The position numbers and the translations under genes are program-made. Below are positions 10,030-19,236 of a DNA stretch of 35,190 nt, in pieces (position 1 is the first letter of the stretch; each line of letters begins with the position of its first letter). The DNA is from Microcaldota archaeon. GTDB lineage: Archaea > Micrarchaeota > Micrarchaeia > Micrarchaeales > CABMGC01. Under the pieces are notes generated by a model, which was not told where the DNA came from, did not search any database, and saw only the letters and a list, made by a program, of their open reading frames with translations. The DNA lies in assembly GCA_021848095.1 (NCBI GenBank), contig JAJZMZ010000031.1:1-35190 (forward strand), read 5' to 3'.

Positions 10030-10941
10030 GTGCCTAGTGATAATAAATTTAAAAAGTTCAAGTCAAATAATAGAAGAGATAATAACTTCAAAGGTAGCTT
10101 TAAAGGCAAGGACAACTACAAAAATAAACCACGATATGACAATCAGTCAAATAGAGATGATAGAAGAAGCAGATTCATGAGAAAGGCAAGAGGAGAAGTG
10201 ATGATGGCTTATAAAGCAACTGCAATTGATCACTCGATAATAGAAGCAATTAAGTCATACAATGAACTTGAAAAAATAAGAAATATAGTTTATGAAAGAT
10301 TAGAAGAGTGGTACGGAGCTTATTTTCCAAACTTAAAGTTAAACAATCATGAAACGTATGCAAAGATAATAACAAAGATCAATAATAAAGACATAGAGAT
10401 GGAAAACTTAAAGGGAATAGTTGGAGAAGAACACGAAAAGATATTAAGATTAATAAAATCGTCCGAAGGATTTCCAGAGATAGATACAGAAGAGTATAAA
10501 GCAATGAGTGCTTTAGCAGAACAGGAGTTGGCGATAATTAAATTACAAGAAGAGCTAGGTAGCTTCTTAGAAGTACAAACTAAAAAATTGATGCCAAATA
10601 TAGTTTATTTAATAGATTACAAGATAGCTGCAGAGATGTTAAGCATGGCGGGATCTTTGGAGCATTTAGCTATAATGCCAGCTAGTACAATACAATTATT
10701 AGGAGCTGAAAAGGCTCTTTTCAAGCACGTAAAGTTTGGATCACGTCCACCTAAATACGGATACTTATTTAAATTGCCAGAGTTTGCAATGCTCGATAAG
10801 AAAGAAAAAGGACGTATGGCAAGAGCATATGCAACAAAGATAAGTATAGCTGCAAGAGCGGATTATTATACAAAAAGATTTATTGCAGATAAATTAAAGG
10901 AGTCATTGAACGTATCGAAAAAGAAAACTAATGAGAATTGA
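10030..10941 (+). CDS. Nop5/Nop56-58-like box C/D sRNP core protein, N-terminal domain apparently missing
   Basis: IDHSIIEAIKSYNELEKIRNIVYERLEEWYGAYFPNLK (coiled coil) and GSLEHLAIMPASTIQLLGAEKALFKHVKFGSRPPKYGYLFK (NOP domain). First ~55 residues are a basic N/R/K-rich tail. GTG start. Confidence 0.92.
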   Translation: MPSDNKFKKFKSNNRRDNNFKGSFKGKDNYKNKPRYDNQSNRDDRRSRFMRKARGEVMMAYKATAIDHSIIEAIKSYNELEKIRNIVYERLEEWYGAYFPNLKLNNHETYAKIITKINNKDIEMENLKGIVGEEHEKILRLIKSSEGFPEIDTEEYKAMSALAEQELAIIKLQEELGSFLEVQTKKLMPNIVYLIDYKIAAEMLSMAGSLEHLAIMPASTIQLLGAEKALFKHVKFGSRPPKYGYLFKLPEFAMLDKKEKGRMARAYATKISIAARADYYTKRFIADKLKESLNVSKKKTNEN

Positions 10942-11992
10942 AGCTCTTTGATAATCTTTTTAGTGCCAAATATTTTTCTGATTTTTCTAGTTTTGCAGAG
11001 TCAATAGCATTCTCAAGTACCTGTATAACTGAATCGTAAGTTTTTGTATTTACAGGAAAAGGAATTCCATCCTTACCGCCTAAATTATAGGAGTACATAA
11101 CAGGATCCTTATAAGATAAATCTTTATCAAATATTAAACTAGAGACAAATGCTAATGAACGTAGTGTCGATCTACCCATACCTTTTACCAATAACAACTC
11201 CTCATATGTATTAGGAGTTATTTCATTTGCACGTTGTATCGCTTCTAAACCACGTTTACTTATATCTAAATTAGAAATAATATCATGTCTTTGTGGATAT
11301 TTAGTTAATGATAAATCCTTCGAGTAATATGGAAACTCATTTACTATATCAATACTACTTTTTTTAGCCCAGTTGTTTCCAGAGTTAGTTAAGTCTAATG
11401 TAATTTTACGTAAATCAGAGGTTATCGAAGAATGAGGCTCATTTGTTATATCCGATTTATCAGTTTTATCTGAACTCCACTGAAAACGTATTGCTTTTTT
11501 ATTTTTTGAGTCTAAGGCTTGCTGAACAACTGACCATTTTTTATTTTTAGAAAATATAAAAGTATGATGATATATTCCAACATTGTCATAAACTAAAGCA
11601 GAGTCTACCTTTGCAGATAATCTGCTATACTTTTTGAACTCATCTTCGCACGATGATATAGATAATAACTCGGTGCCTTTTTCAATTTCTTCAGGAGTTT
11701 TAAGACCTACTTTGCCTTTTCCACCTGCAATGAATACCTCACCAGTATCATTTAAACCTTCTTTTAATGCACCCATAGTTACAGTAGTAGTTCCACTGCT
11801 GTGCCAATCATAACCTATTACACACGCAAGAGCTTGAAGCCATGTCGAAGATGAAAGTCTTGAGATAAACTCATCTGGGCCAAACTCATCTATTATGACT
11901 ATTCCTATCTCTCTACTGAGCTTAACCATTCTATTGAATAGCCATTTAGGAGCTTTGCCTCCATGTAAAGGTAGCTCTGTGTATTGGTGCAT
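10928..11992 (-). CDS. DUF763-family protein
   Basis: ELPLHGGKAPKWLFNRMVKLSREIGIVIIDEFGPDEFISRLSSSTWLQALACVIGYDWHSSGTTT, as recalled for DUF763. Confidence 0.85.
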   Translation of the reverse strand: MHQYTELPLHGGKAPKWLFNRMVKLSREIGIVIIDEFGPDEFISRLSSSTWLQALACVIGYDWHSSGTTTVTMGALKEGLNDTGEVFIAGGKGKVGLKTPEEIEKGTELLSISSCEDEFKKYSRLSAKVDSALVYDNVGIYHHTFIFSKNKKWSVVQQALDSKNKKAIRFQWSSDKTDKSDITNEPHSSITSDLRKITLDLTNSGNNWAKKSSIDIVNEFPYYSKDLSLTKYPQRHDIISNLDISKRGLEAIQRANEITPNTYEELLLVKGMGRSTLRSLAFVSSLIFDKDLSYKDPVMYSYNLGGKDGIPFPVNTKTYDSVIQVLENAIDSAKLEKSEKYLALKRLSKSFNSH

Positions 11993-12046
11993 GATTAAGT
12001 TTTTGATTAAAAAAATAAATAGAGTAATTTTTTATTGTTTATTTGA

Positions 12047-12553
12047 TTACCATGGCACGTCTTTTAACTTTGCCTTATGTGCAATTAAGTTAGTTCCTTT
12101 ATGCAATACACCAGTTAGAATAAAAATGAATATTATCCCAAAAATAGATGGCATATTACCAAATGGAACTGCAAATATTAATGCAACTATTAAAAAAAGA
12201 TATTGATCCATGAGAAAAATGTCTTTGCCTTCTTTATGACCAAGTTGTCGTTTTATGAAACTGCCCAACATATCTCCAAAAAGAGTTCCAAAACTTAAAG
12301 CTATTCCGATTATTAACATGTAAGGAAATGCTAAGGACTCTAATGCTCCGATTATTATTCCTGAAAGTATACCGAATACAAAACCACGTATTGTTTTATG
12401 TTTGCCGAATATTGGTTTACCTCTAAAAGTTTTTCCAAAGTCTATCGGTTTACCTCCGCCAAATATAACTGGAGCACCATTAGCAACATAAGCAGGAAAT
12501 ATGTAGATTATTGGAAAAATTATTATTGTATATATAAGTTGATATAAATTCAA
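12047..12553 (-). CDS. carS: CDP-archaeol synthase (DUF46/CarS)
   Basis: IFPAYVANGAPVIFGGGKPIDFGKTFRGKPIFGKHKTIRGFVFGILSG; multiple TM segments. Confidence 0.9.
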   Translation of the reverse strand: MNLYQLIYTIIIFPIIYIFPAYVANGAPVIFGGGKPIDFGKTFRGKPIFGKHKTIRGFVFGILSGIIIGALESLAFPYMLIIGIALSFGTLFGDMLGSFIKRQLGHKEGKDIFLMDQYLFLIVALIFAVPFGNMPSIFGIIFIFILTGVLHKGTNLIAHKAKLKDVPW

Positions 12554-12557
12554 AAAC

Positions 12558-15263
12558 TCACTTTGTAATTATTCCTTCAGCATTTTCTTTTGAACCGCCG
12601 CCTTTGAATGACGAACCTAATGTTTTCTTAGCAAACTCCAATGCAGAAGTTGAAGAGTCTTTACCAGATATACATACAACTTCATTCTTTTCATTTTTTG
12701 CAAGTATTGTCAATAAAGGTTTTTGTAAAATTACAAATGAAAGTGCCTTTCTTAATATCTCCCTTGATTCTGTTCTATCAATGACTACTGAACTTTGTGA
12801 ATCAGATATTTCAGATAGAAGTTGTTTAGATATCACAATAGCAAGTTCTTCGTCTTTTGCCTTTGTTGATTTTAATAACTCAGAGTAATCATTTTGAAGC
12901 TTCTCTATTTTTTTATGAAGTGCCAACGCATCAGAGTTTAAAAGAGTTGCAGAGTTATTAAGTTCATTGTGTTCTTTTTGAATATATTCTAATGCTGCAG
13001 GACCTGCAACAAACTCTATTCTGTCAACACCATCATGAATTCTTGAGGTGTTAATTATTTTTATCATGCCTAAAGAACTCTCGGTAGAAACTACATGTAA
13101 ACCTCCGCATGCTTCAGCATCAATTAATTTTCCTTTCCTATCTTTAATTGTTATAATACGCATTACTTTTGCAGGTACACCGTGACCTTGATAAATTGAA
13201 AAACCATAGCTCTGTTCTGCTTCTGCCCTTGTCATTTCATTTATTTCTACTGAAATTCCATTAAATAGAATGTTATTTGCAAAGTCTTCAATTTTTTTAA
13301 CTTCGGCCTCAGTTAGCTTTTCATAATGTGCGATGTCAATGTGTGCTTTTTCTTCTTCTTTTTTAGCTCCTTCTTGCCAAGCATGTTTTCCTAAAATACT
13401 TCTTGCAGCTGCACTTATTATGTGAGTAGCTGTATGATGTGCCATAAGTTTTCTTCTTCTTTCGAGGTTAACTTTACAATTTACAGTTTTATTTTTTGCA
13501 ATACTTTTTTCTGGTTGTTCTTTTAATACATGAAGAATTACATTCCCGATTTTCTGGACATCTATGACTTCATTCTCATTAATAAAACCATGATCTGCAG
13601 CTTGACCACCTCCTTCTGGATAAAATGGTGTTTTATCTAGTACAACAAATTTCTTATCTACAAAAAGAACCTTTGATTCTGATTCTGTTTTAAAGTTATA
13701 GTATAGTTGTTGTGTTTTTTCAATATCAGTTGGAAGTTCTAAAATTAATTTATGTGATTTTTCTTTTCCAGTAAAATCTCCCTTTATTATATCCTCATAT
13801 GCACTTCCAGGTAACTCAATTTTTTTGTTTTCTGCTTTTGCAATGGTGTTAATCAACTCAGGTGTTATCCCATTACTTTCATATAATGTTCTAAGTTCTT
13901 GTTTAGTTATTGCGGATTTTTTAGAAAGTATATTTGTAATTATTTTTCCTGCATTTGAAATAGATGTATGATAACGTTTTGCTTCTACATCTATCAATTT
14001 ATTTAGAATTTCTAAATTGTCTTCAAGTTCAGGGTATAACTCTTTTAACTCTTTTGCCTGCATCTTTGCAACTTCTTCTATTGTAATGTTCATTTCATAT
14101 TCTTGTATGAATGATAAAGCTCTTCGTAAAATTACTCTTAAATTGTAACCGCCACCTATGTTTGAAGGTAATGCTCCGTCAGAAACACCAAATAATAATG
14201 TTCTTGTGTGATCCAATATTGCATAAAATGCTTGCATTGGTTTTATTTTTTTATCGTACGTTTCGTAGGTTATATCTGCTTTTTTGAGAATTGATGCTTC
14301 TAATTTTTTATATTCTGATGTTTCAGTAACGTCTAACTCGCTAGAGTATCTTGCAAACTTCTTGAAAGAGCTCCTATCCAACTCAAATGGAAGATCTTTC
14401 TTTACTTTTTGTATTACATCGTGAAAAACTGCTTCGTAAATATTATCAAAGCCTGTGTAAAACCAAAGAATTCTTTCAAAGCCCCAACCAACATCGACGA
14501 CCTTTGCGTTTAACTCGTGTATTTTTCCATTTACACTTTCAAATTGAGTAAATACATTATTTACTAATTCTAAACCATTTGAAAAACCTTCAAGGCAAGG
14601 ACCAAATTCTGAAAAATCTCCCATTGCCCATACGTCTTCATTGTAAACTAATTGATCTTTTTTAACGTTAAGTATATCAGTAAGAAATTTGTAATCCAGC
14701 TCCATCGTTGTGTCTCTCCAGTAACCTTCTTTTGGATAATTAAAGGCATGTTGTCCTGCCATCATAAAACTTGTAAGGTGTCTTCCGGTTACACCTACAT
14801 TTTCAATATCTCCAAAACGCAAACATATCTGAGGTACTATCAAAGGGTTTGAGTTGTATTCAAAATGCATTGCTCCGTTTTCTATTCTTTGAAAGTCTTG
14901 TATACTGGCTATTGTAAAGTAAAGGTCTTGTCTCCATCTACTTACAACTGGATATTTGTTAATTTCAGTATGCTTATTTTCTTTAAAAAACTTAGAAAAT
15001 TTTTTCCACATCTCCACATAGGATATTGGGGTTGGCTTATCTTTAAAAAATGAGTACTCAGTATGCTCTGGATCTTCACATGTATCTCTTTTTACAACAC
15101 TCCAGAAGTTTTTCCCGCAAATTTTACAGGTATATCTTTCAAAGCCTTCTTTTTCGAATATCTTTGTAGAGTAATAAGCTTTAGGATTTTTTGAAAATTC
15201 TTTTCTTAGCTCTTTTTTATCAAGTTTTATTCCTTCAAGCACATGAACACCAATAAATGTCAA
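12558..15263 (-). CDS. alaS: alanyl-tRNA synthetase (archaeal type)
   Basis: 901 aa with N-terminal C-x2-C zinc-like motif, AlaRS catalytic core, HHTATHIISAAARSILG editing motif, CGGLHV, and C-terminal GGGSKENAEGI. Confidence 0.96.
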   Translation of the reverse strand: MTFIGVHVLEGIKLDKKELRKEFSKNPKAYYSTKIFEKEGFERYTCKICGKNFWSVVKRDTCEDPEHTEYSFFKDKPTPISYVEMWKKFSKFFKENKHTEINKYPVVSRWRQDLYFTIASIQDFQRIENGAMHFEYNSNPLIVPQICLRFGDIENVGVTGRHLTSFMMAGQHAFNYPKEGYWRDTTMELDYKFLTDILNVKKDQLVYNEDVWAMGDFSEFGPCLEGFSNGLELVNNVFTQFESVNGKIHELNAKVVDVGWGFERILWFYTGFDNIYEAVFHDVIQKVKKDLPFELDRSSFKKFARYSSELDVTETSEYKKLEASILKKADITYETYDKKIKPMQAFYAILDHTRTLLFGVSDGALPSNIGGGYNLRVILRRALSFIQEYEMNITIEEVAKMQAKELKELYPELEDNLEILNKLIDVEAKRYHTSISNAGKIITNILSKKSAITKQELRTLYESNGITPELINTIAKAENKKIELPGSAYEDIIKGDFTGKEKSHKLILELPTDIEKTQQLYYNFKTESESKVLFVDKKFVVLDKTPFYPEGGGQAADHGFINENEVIDVQKIGNVILHVLKEQPEKSIAKNKTVNCKVNLERRRKLMAHHTATHIISAAARSILGKHAWQEGAKKEEEKAHIDIAHYEKLTEAEVKKIEDFANNILFNGISVEINEMTRAEAEQSYGFSIYQGHGVPAKVMRIITIKDRKGKLIDAEACGGLHVVSTESSLGMIKIINTSRIHDGVDRIEFVAGPAALEYIQKEHNELNNSATLLNSDALALHKKIEKLQNDYSELLKSTKAKDEELAIVISKQLLSEISDSQSSVVIDRTESREILRKALSFVILQKPLLTILAKNEKNEVVCISGKDSSTSALEFAKKTLGSSFKGGGSKENAEGIITK

Positions 15264-15297
15264 TATTAAAGATTAAATCTATAAAATAGTATGTATT

Positions 15298-16224
15298 TTA
15301 AGTTTTTGTAGGTTCTTTCCACCAAGTAGTACATTGTTTTCCAAAAAAGTTACACATTTTACAACGCCAAGAGTTTTCTTCAGATACAGGTCTTGCTTCT
15401 CTATCTCCAGACCAATAAGCCATTATATCAGTTAAATTTTTTGAAAGTTCTTCTTTTGAGTACTTTATTGGTGACTCAGATATTAATTCCCTAGTTGTTC
15501 TGTCAATATAACGTAATTGGATTGTATCGTTCAATGGAGGTAAAATTTTATATGATTCAAACATAAGTTTATGAATAGAGATTAATGATTGGTTTTCTTT
15601 TTTTATGCCTATTGAGTCTAATCCTTTTACAAAGTCAGGAGAAAGACTCATTTTTTGCAAAGAATAAACATTTGAAAAGTTCTCAAAGGTATAATTATTA
15701 TCTTTTATATCAGATAAAAGAAGTTGATAGATAGATGATTGAAGCTTGTCTGATTCATATCTTAAACTAACGACATCGTTGTTGCCTCCTTTTATTGTTT
15801 TGTCTTCTGCTATAGTGATTTTCCCGTTTGTTAAACGTAGCTCATCTATTTGACCGGATATTTTAAAACCGTTTATAGAGCCATAAATTTTTAACTCTCT
15901 ACAATACCCATTTTTGAAGATATTGCTAATGCTAGTATAGGTTTCATATGCCCACTTGTAAAGTCTATCGGCATAAGTTACTGGTTCTATTGGTAGGGCT
16001 TTAAAAACTGGCGCTTGTATTAAAGCATGAGTTGCTGCACCTTTATTCATGGCTAGTGTGCTATAACCTCCAGTGATTATGAACAACTCCATTTGCTTTT
16101 CGCACCATAGCTGACTAGCAATATCTTTTACAGAGATACTTGTCTTCTTAAGACGTGCTAGTGCGCTCACTTTCTTATTTAAATCCATTATTAAACACTT
16201 TTCAGACCGCCTACCTATCTTCAT
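15298..16224 (-). CDS. EXO5/Dem1-like PD-(D/E)XK nuclease with putative 4Fe-4S cluster
   Basis: SVKDIASQLWCEKQMELFI, ISGQIDELRL...IAEDKTIKG...KLQSSIYQLLL, and C-terminal SWRCKMCNFFGKQC: one N-terminal Cys plus C-x2-C-x6-C as in EXO5/Cas4-type nucleases. Start may be internal at MDLNKK. Confidence 0.78.
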   Translation of the reverse strand: MKIGRRSEKCLIMDLNKKVSALARLKKTSISVKDIASQLWCEKQMELFIITGGYSTLAMNKGAATHALIQAPVFKALPIEPVTYADRLYKWAYETYTSISNIFKNGYCRELKIYGSINGFKISGQIDELRLTNGKITIAEDKTIKGGNNDVVSLRYESDKLQSSIYQLLLSDIKDNNYTFENFSNVYSLQKMSLSPDFVKGLDSIGIKKENQSLISIHKLMFESYKILPPLNDTIQLRYIDRTTRELISESPIKYSKEELSKNLTDIMAYWSGDREARPVSEENSWRCKMCNFFGKQCTTWWKEPTKT

Positions 16225-16294
16225 AGCAATAAAGCTCCGCGATCACCAGATCTCATCATATACATTTTTATTATTTAATAACATTAATAACACT

Positions 16295-16939
16295 ATGTTT
16301 AAACTTCAGGATAAAAAACTATTCATCTTTGATTGGGACGGTACATTAAGCACATCAACCTTAATTGTCGCTGGTTCAAGAATATTTAGAAAAAGTTATA
16401 ATATAAAAAATATTGAAAAGAATTTTAAATATTACGAAGGAATAGGTAAACGTACAATGTCTTTAGAGTTAAAAGAAGATACAAACAAAGCATTTGCACG
16501 AATTTACGATGTATATGCCAAATTTCATATGCCAAAAGCAAAGAAAGGATCTGAAGAGTTACTTAAATTATTGAATAAAACTTCTAAAAAAGTTACATTG
16601 TTTAGCGACTCAAGAAGTTATAGATTAATGAGTGAAATAAGGCACTTGAATATGGTAAAGTACTTTGATTTTATACTGAGTGCGACTAGTATTGGAGCGT
16701 ATAAACCAGATCCTACTGGAATTTTATTTATCATAGACAAATATAAAATTAGAAAAGATGATGTCGTTTACATAGGAGATACTGTTTCTGACATAATGGC
16801 AGCTAAATTTGCAGGAGTAAGTTCATGCATAGTAGGAGATGGATTAGAACCATATGAAAGGGTAAAAGATGCAAAACCAACATTTTTGTTCAGAAGTACT
16901 GAAGAGATGTATGAAAAGTTGTTACCTAAGAGTAATTAA
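16295..16939 (+). CDS. HAD-superfamily hydrolase (phosphoglycolate-phosphatase-like)
   Basis: FIFDWDGTLSTS, LFSDSRSYR, and GAYKPDPTG...VVYIGDTVSDIMAAKFAG. Confidence 0.85.
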   Translation: MFKLQDKKLFIFDWDGTLSTSTLIVAGSRIFRKSYNIKNIEKNFKYYEGIGKRTMSLELKEDTNKAFARIYDVYAKFHMPKAKKGSEELLKLLNKTSKKVTLFSDSRSYRLMSEIRHLNMVKYFDFILSATSIGAYKPDPTGILFIIDKYKIRKDDVVYIGDTVSDIMAAKFAGVSSCIVGDGLEPYERVKDAKPTFLFRSTEEMYEKLLPKSN

Positions 16940-17561
16940 ATTGATTTCTAACCTTAGATCTTTTAATAGCTAATAACTCATTATGTGGTATTGTGATTGG
17001 AGTTCCAACATCTACATTTAATGTTCTGAATAACTGAAGTTGTTTTTCAGACATCTTAGTGCCTCCTTCAATTTTAATATTTCCTAAACCGGAGTTTGTT
17101 AAAATTTCGTCAGCAAATTTTATACCAGAAATGTCCATATGTCCAAATGTTAACCCATTTCCTTTAACTGTGCAAAGCTCAATCTCAAGTCCAGATATAT
17201 TTGAGTGTTGTAAATCAAGACCATTTATGTTTGTACAGTACATTCTACCACCATTGATAGTTAAAACACACGCTTCTACATTTTCAAGATATGAGAATAG
17301 AAAATTTGGATCTTCGAATGTAGAACCTGATAGATTAGAATTACGTATTCTCACATTATTAAAAATAATATTATCAAATACTGTATTCATACATTTAATT
17401 TTTTCTAAAACTATTGGCTTTGATATTGCATTTTCATCACAAATTTCAAACCTTCCACCTCTAACTAATAAATTGCTGAAATCTCTTTTCCCATTTTTAT
17501 ATAACTCTAAGAACTCATTTGCAGAGGTTCCAGTTTTAACTCTATTTGTATATGACCCCAA
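16926..17561 (-). CDS. pentapeptide-repeat-like beta-helical protein
   Basis: Degenerate repeated units: NTVFDNIIFNNVRIRNSNLSGSTFED... MYCTNINGLDLQHSNISGLEIE. Confidence 0.55.
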   Translation of the reverse strand: MGSYTNRVKTGTSANEFLELYKNGKRDFSNLLVRGGRFEICDENAISKPIVLEKIKCMNTVFDNIIFNNVRIRNSNLSGSTFEDPNFLFSYLENVEACVLTINGGRMYCTNINGLDLQHSNISGLEIELCTVKGNGLTFGHMDISGIKFADEILTNSGLGNIKIEGGTKMSEKQLQLFRTLNVDVGTPITIPHNELLAIKRSKVRNQFNYS

Positions 17562-17717
17562 TTTTCCACCAATATATGTTGAAATGTTTATTTATTTAAG
17601 CTTTTTCTTCAACTATGGTTTACGTTTAAACAAAACCCTAAAAAAGATAACTTTATAAATGAATAAGAGCAAAATATTAGCTATGTAGAAAGCATAAGCT
17701 ACTACAGAGGAAACAAA

Positions 17718-18011
17718 ATGTCAGAAGAATTTGAAGGAAATGAAGAAAGAAGAGATATGCCAAGAGGAGAAGGTAGAGACAGACAGAGAGGAGGAAGATC
17801 AGGTATGAAACCTAATTACTTCCTACCTAAGCCAGTTAAGGTCGGTGATGAAATCGAATTAACCATAGAAGCAACAGCTTCAAAAGGTGACGGAATAGCG
17901 AAAAAAGACGGTTATGTAGTTTTTGTAAAAGACGCAAAACAAGGACAAACTGTCAAAGTAAAAATAAGTGAAGTTAGAGCAAGATTTGCAATTGGAGAAA
18001 TAATCGCGTAA
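17718..18011 (+). CDS. TRAM-domain small RNA-binding protein
   Basis: KPVKVGDEIELTIEATASKGDGIAKKDGYVVFVKDAKQGQTVKVKISEVRARFAIGEII; RG/RD-rich N-terminus; GAGG Shine-Dalgarno-like element upstream. Confidence 0.92.
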   Translation: MSEEFEGNEERRDMPRGEGRDRQRGGRSGMKPNYFLPKPVKVGDEIELTIEATASKGDGIAKKDGYVVFVKDAKQGQTVKVKISEVRARFAIGEIIA

Positions 18012-18157
18012 TGAAATTTTAATAATAACGCTAAAATAGTTTATTAGTTTTTTATTTCTATTTTTTATTCATATTTTTGTCGTGTGAAAACCGACATAAA
18101 ACCTACCGCTCTGAAAAATAATATATATTTATTTTTTCATAGTATCTTTGTGTTAAA

Positions 18158-19057
18158 ATGGGAAAAACATTTGAAACGAAGAAAAGAATTTTAGATCTAC
18201 TAAAAAAGAAAAATATGACAGTTACTGAAATTTCTGAGCAACTTAATTTATCTCATGCTACTGTCAGTCAACATATGTCAGAGCTACAAAAAGCTGGAGC
18301 TATTGAAAAGATAGACAATGAGCATTATAAAAAAATGACCTACTATAAAGTAAGTGAAAATCAAAATGGATTTTTAATGAAGTATGCTCTTGGAATTATA
18401 GGGATAATACTGGTTTTAGGAGTAGTGATTTATTTAAGTGGAGTTTATACAAATACTCCAATTATTAATACATCTGGACAAAATCCACACAATACTTCTT
18501 CTAACTTAACTTCAAAAAATACAAATACAACATTAAAGAATGCAAGTATTATAAGTAATGAAACTCCAATTTCAGTATCTGGTTCAAGTGCTGCGATTGC
18601 ATGTCCAATGTTATTTTATGAATTAACAGGAAATGTAAAAAATAGTGGCAATTATACAGTAAATGGTACACAGAGTACTTACAAAGATTTTGTATTGGGT
18701 AAAAATACTACAACAATATTCAATATAGAAGAAAACTTTAGCAATGTGTTTAATGAAAGTGATTCCTCACTTTATAATAGACAACATTACGTACATATGA
18801 ATCAAATAAACAATGTTTTCAACTCTTCGGAGATTGTAGGAATTTATGGAAAATTCTCCGATACAAATTACACCGTAAAAAACAATGAAAGAATAAACTT
18901 TAATTTAACTGTACAAGTAGGAGAAAACGCAACTGAAAACACATACATGGTTCATATAGACGGGCCTTGCGGAGGAGGAGTAAAACCATTCTTAATAACA
19001 GTAGGAAATAAACCATACACAGGAAATGTAACGGCTACTGCAATGCCATACGCTTAA
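18158..19057 (+). CDS. membrane-anchored ArsR-like winged-helix regulator with extracellular domain
   Basis: N-terminal KRILDLLKKKNMTVTEISEQLNLSHATVSQHMSELQKAGAIEK (wHTH), one TM (YALGIIGIILVLGVVIYLSGV), then an Asn/Thr/Ser-rich ectodomain with Cys in AIACPM and GPCGGG. Confidence 0.75.
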   Translation: MGKTFETKKRILDLLKKKNMTVTEISEQLNLSHATVSQHMSELQKAGAIEKIDNEHYKKMTYYKVSENQNGFLMKYALGIIGIILVLGVVIYLSGVYTNTPIINTSGQNPHNTSSNLTSKNTNTTLKNASIISNETPISVSGSSAAIACPMLFYELTGNVKNSGNYTVNGTQSTYKDFVLGKNTTTIFNIEENFSNVFNESDSSLYNRQHYVHMNQINNVFNSSEIVGIYGKFSDTNYTVKNNERINFNLTVQVGENATENTYMVHIDGPCGGGVKPFLITVGNKPYTGNVTATAMPYA

Positions 19058-19065
19058 ATATAAAG

Positions 19066-19138
19066 TGCGAGCGCCGGGATTTGGACCCGGGTTCTTGCCT
19101 TGGCAAGGCAAAGTCCTACCAGGCTAGACTACGCTCGC
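19066..19138 (-). tRNA. tRNA-Gly (anticodon GCC)
   Basis: Minus-strand GCGAGCG-TA-GTCT-AGCCTGGTA-GGAC-T-TTGCC-TTGCCAA-GGCAA-GAAC-CCGGG-TCCAAAT-CCCGG-CGCTCGC-A: all four stems pair; no encoded CCA. Confidence 0.95.
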
Positions 19139-19236
19139 ACAAAATTAAGCAGATATTGTTTGTATTAAAAAAATATAAACCTTTGTAAAAAAGAAAACAA
19201 TTTAAAAGTTAATATTCATGAATAATAGATGATAAG

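Noticed and set aside
15298-16224. Cas4 of a CRISPR-Cas system
   Set aside because: No repeat-spacer array or other cas genes in the window; motif details fit EXO5 better.
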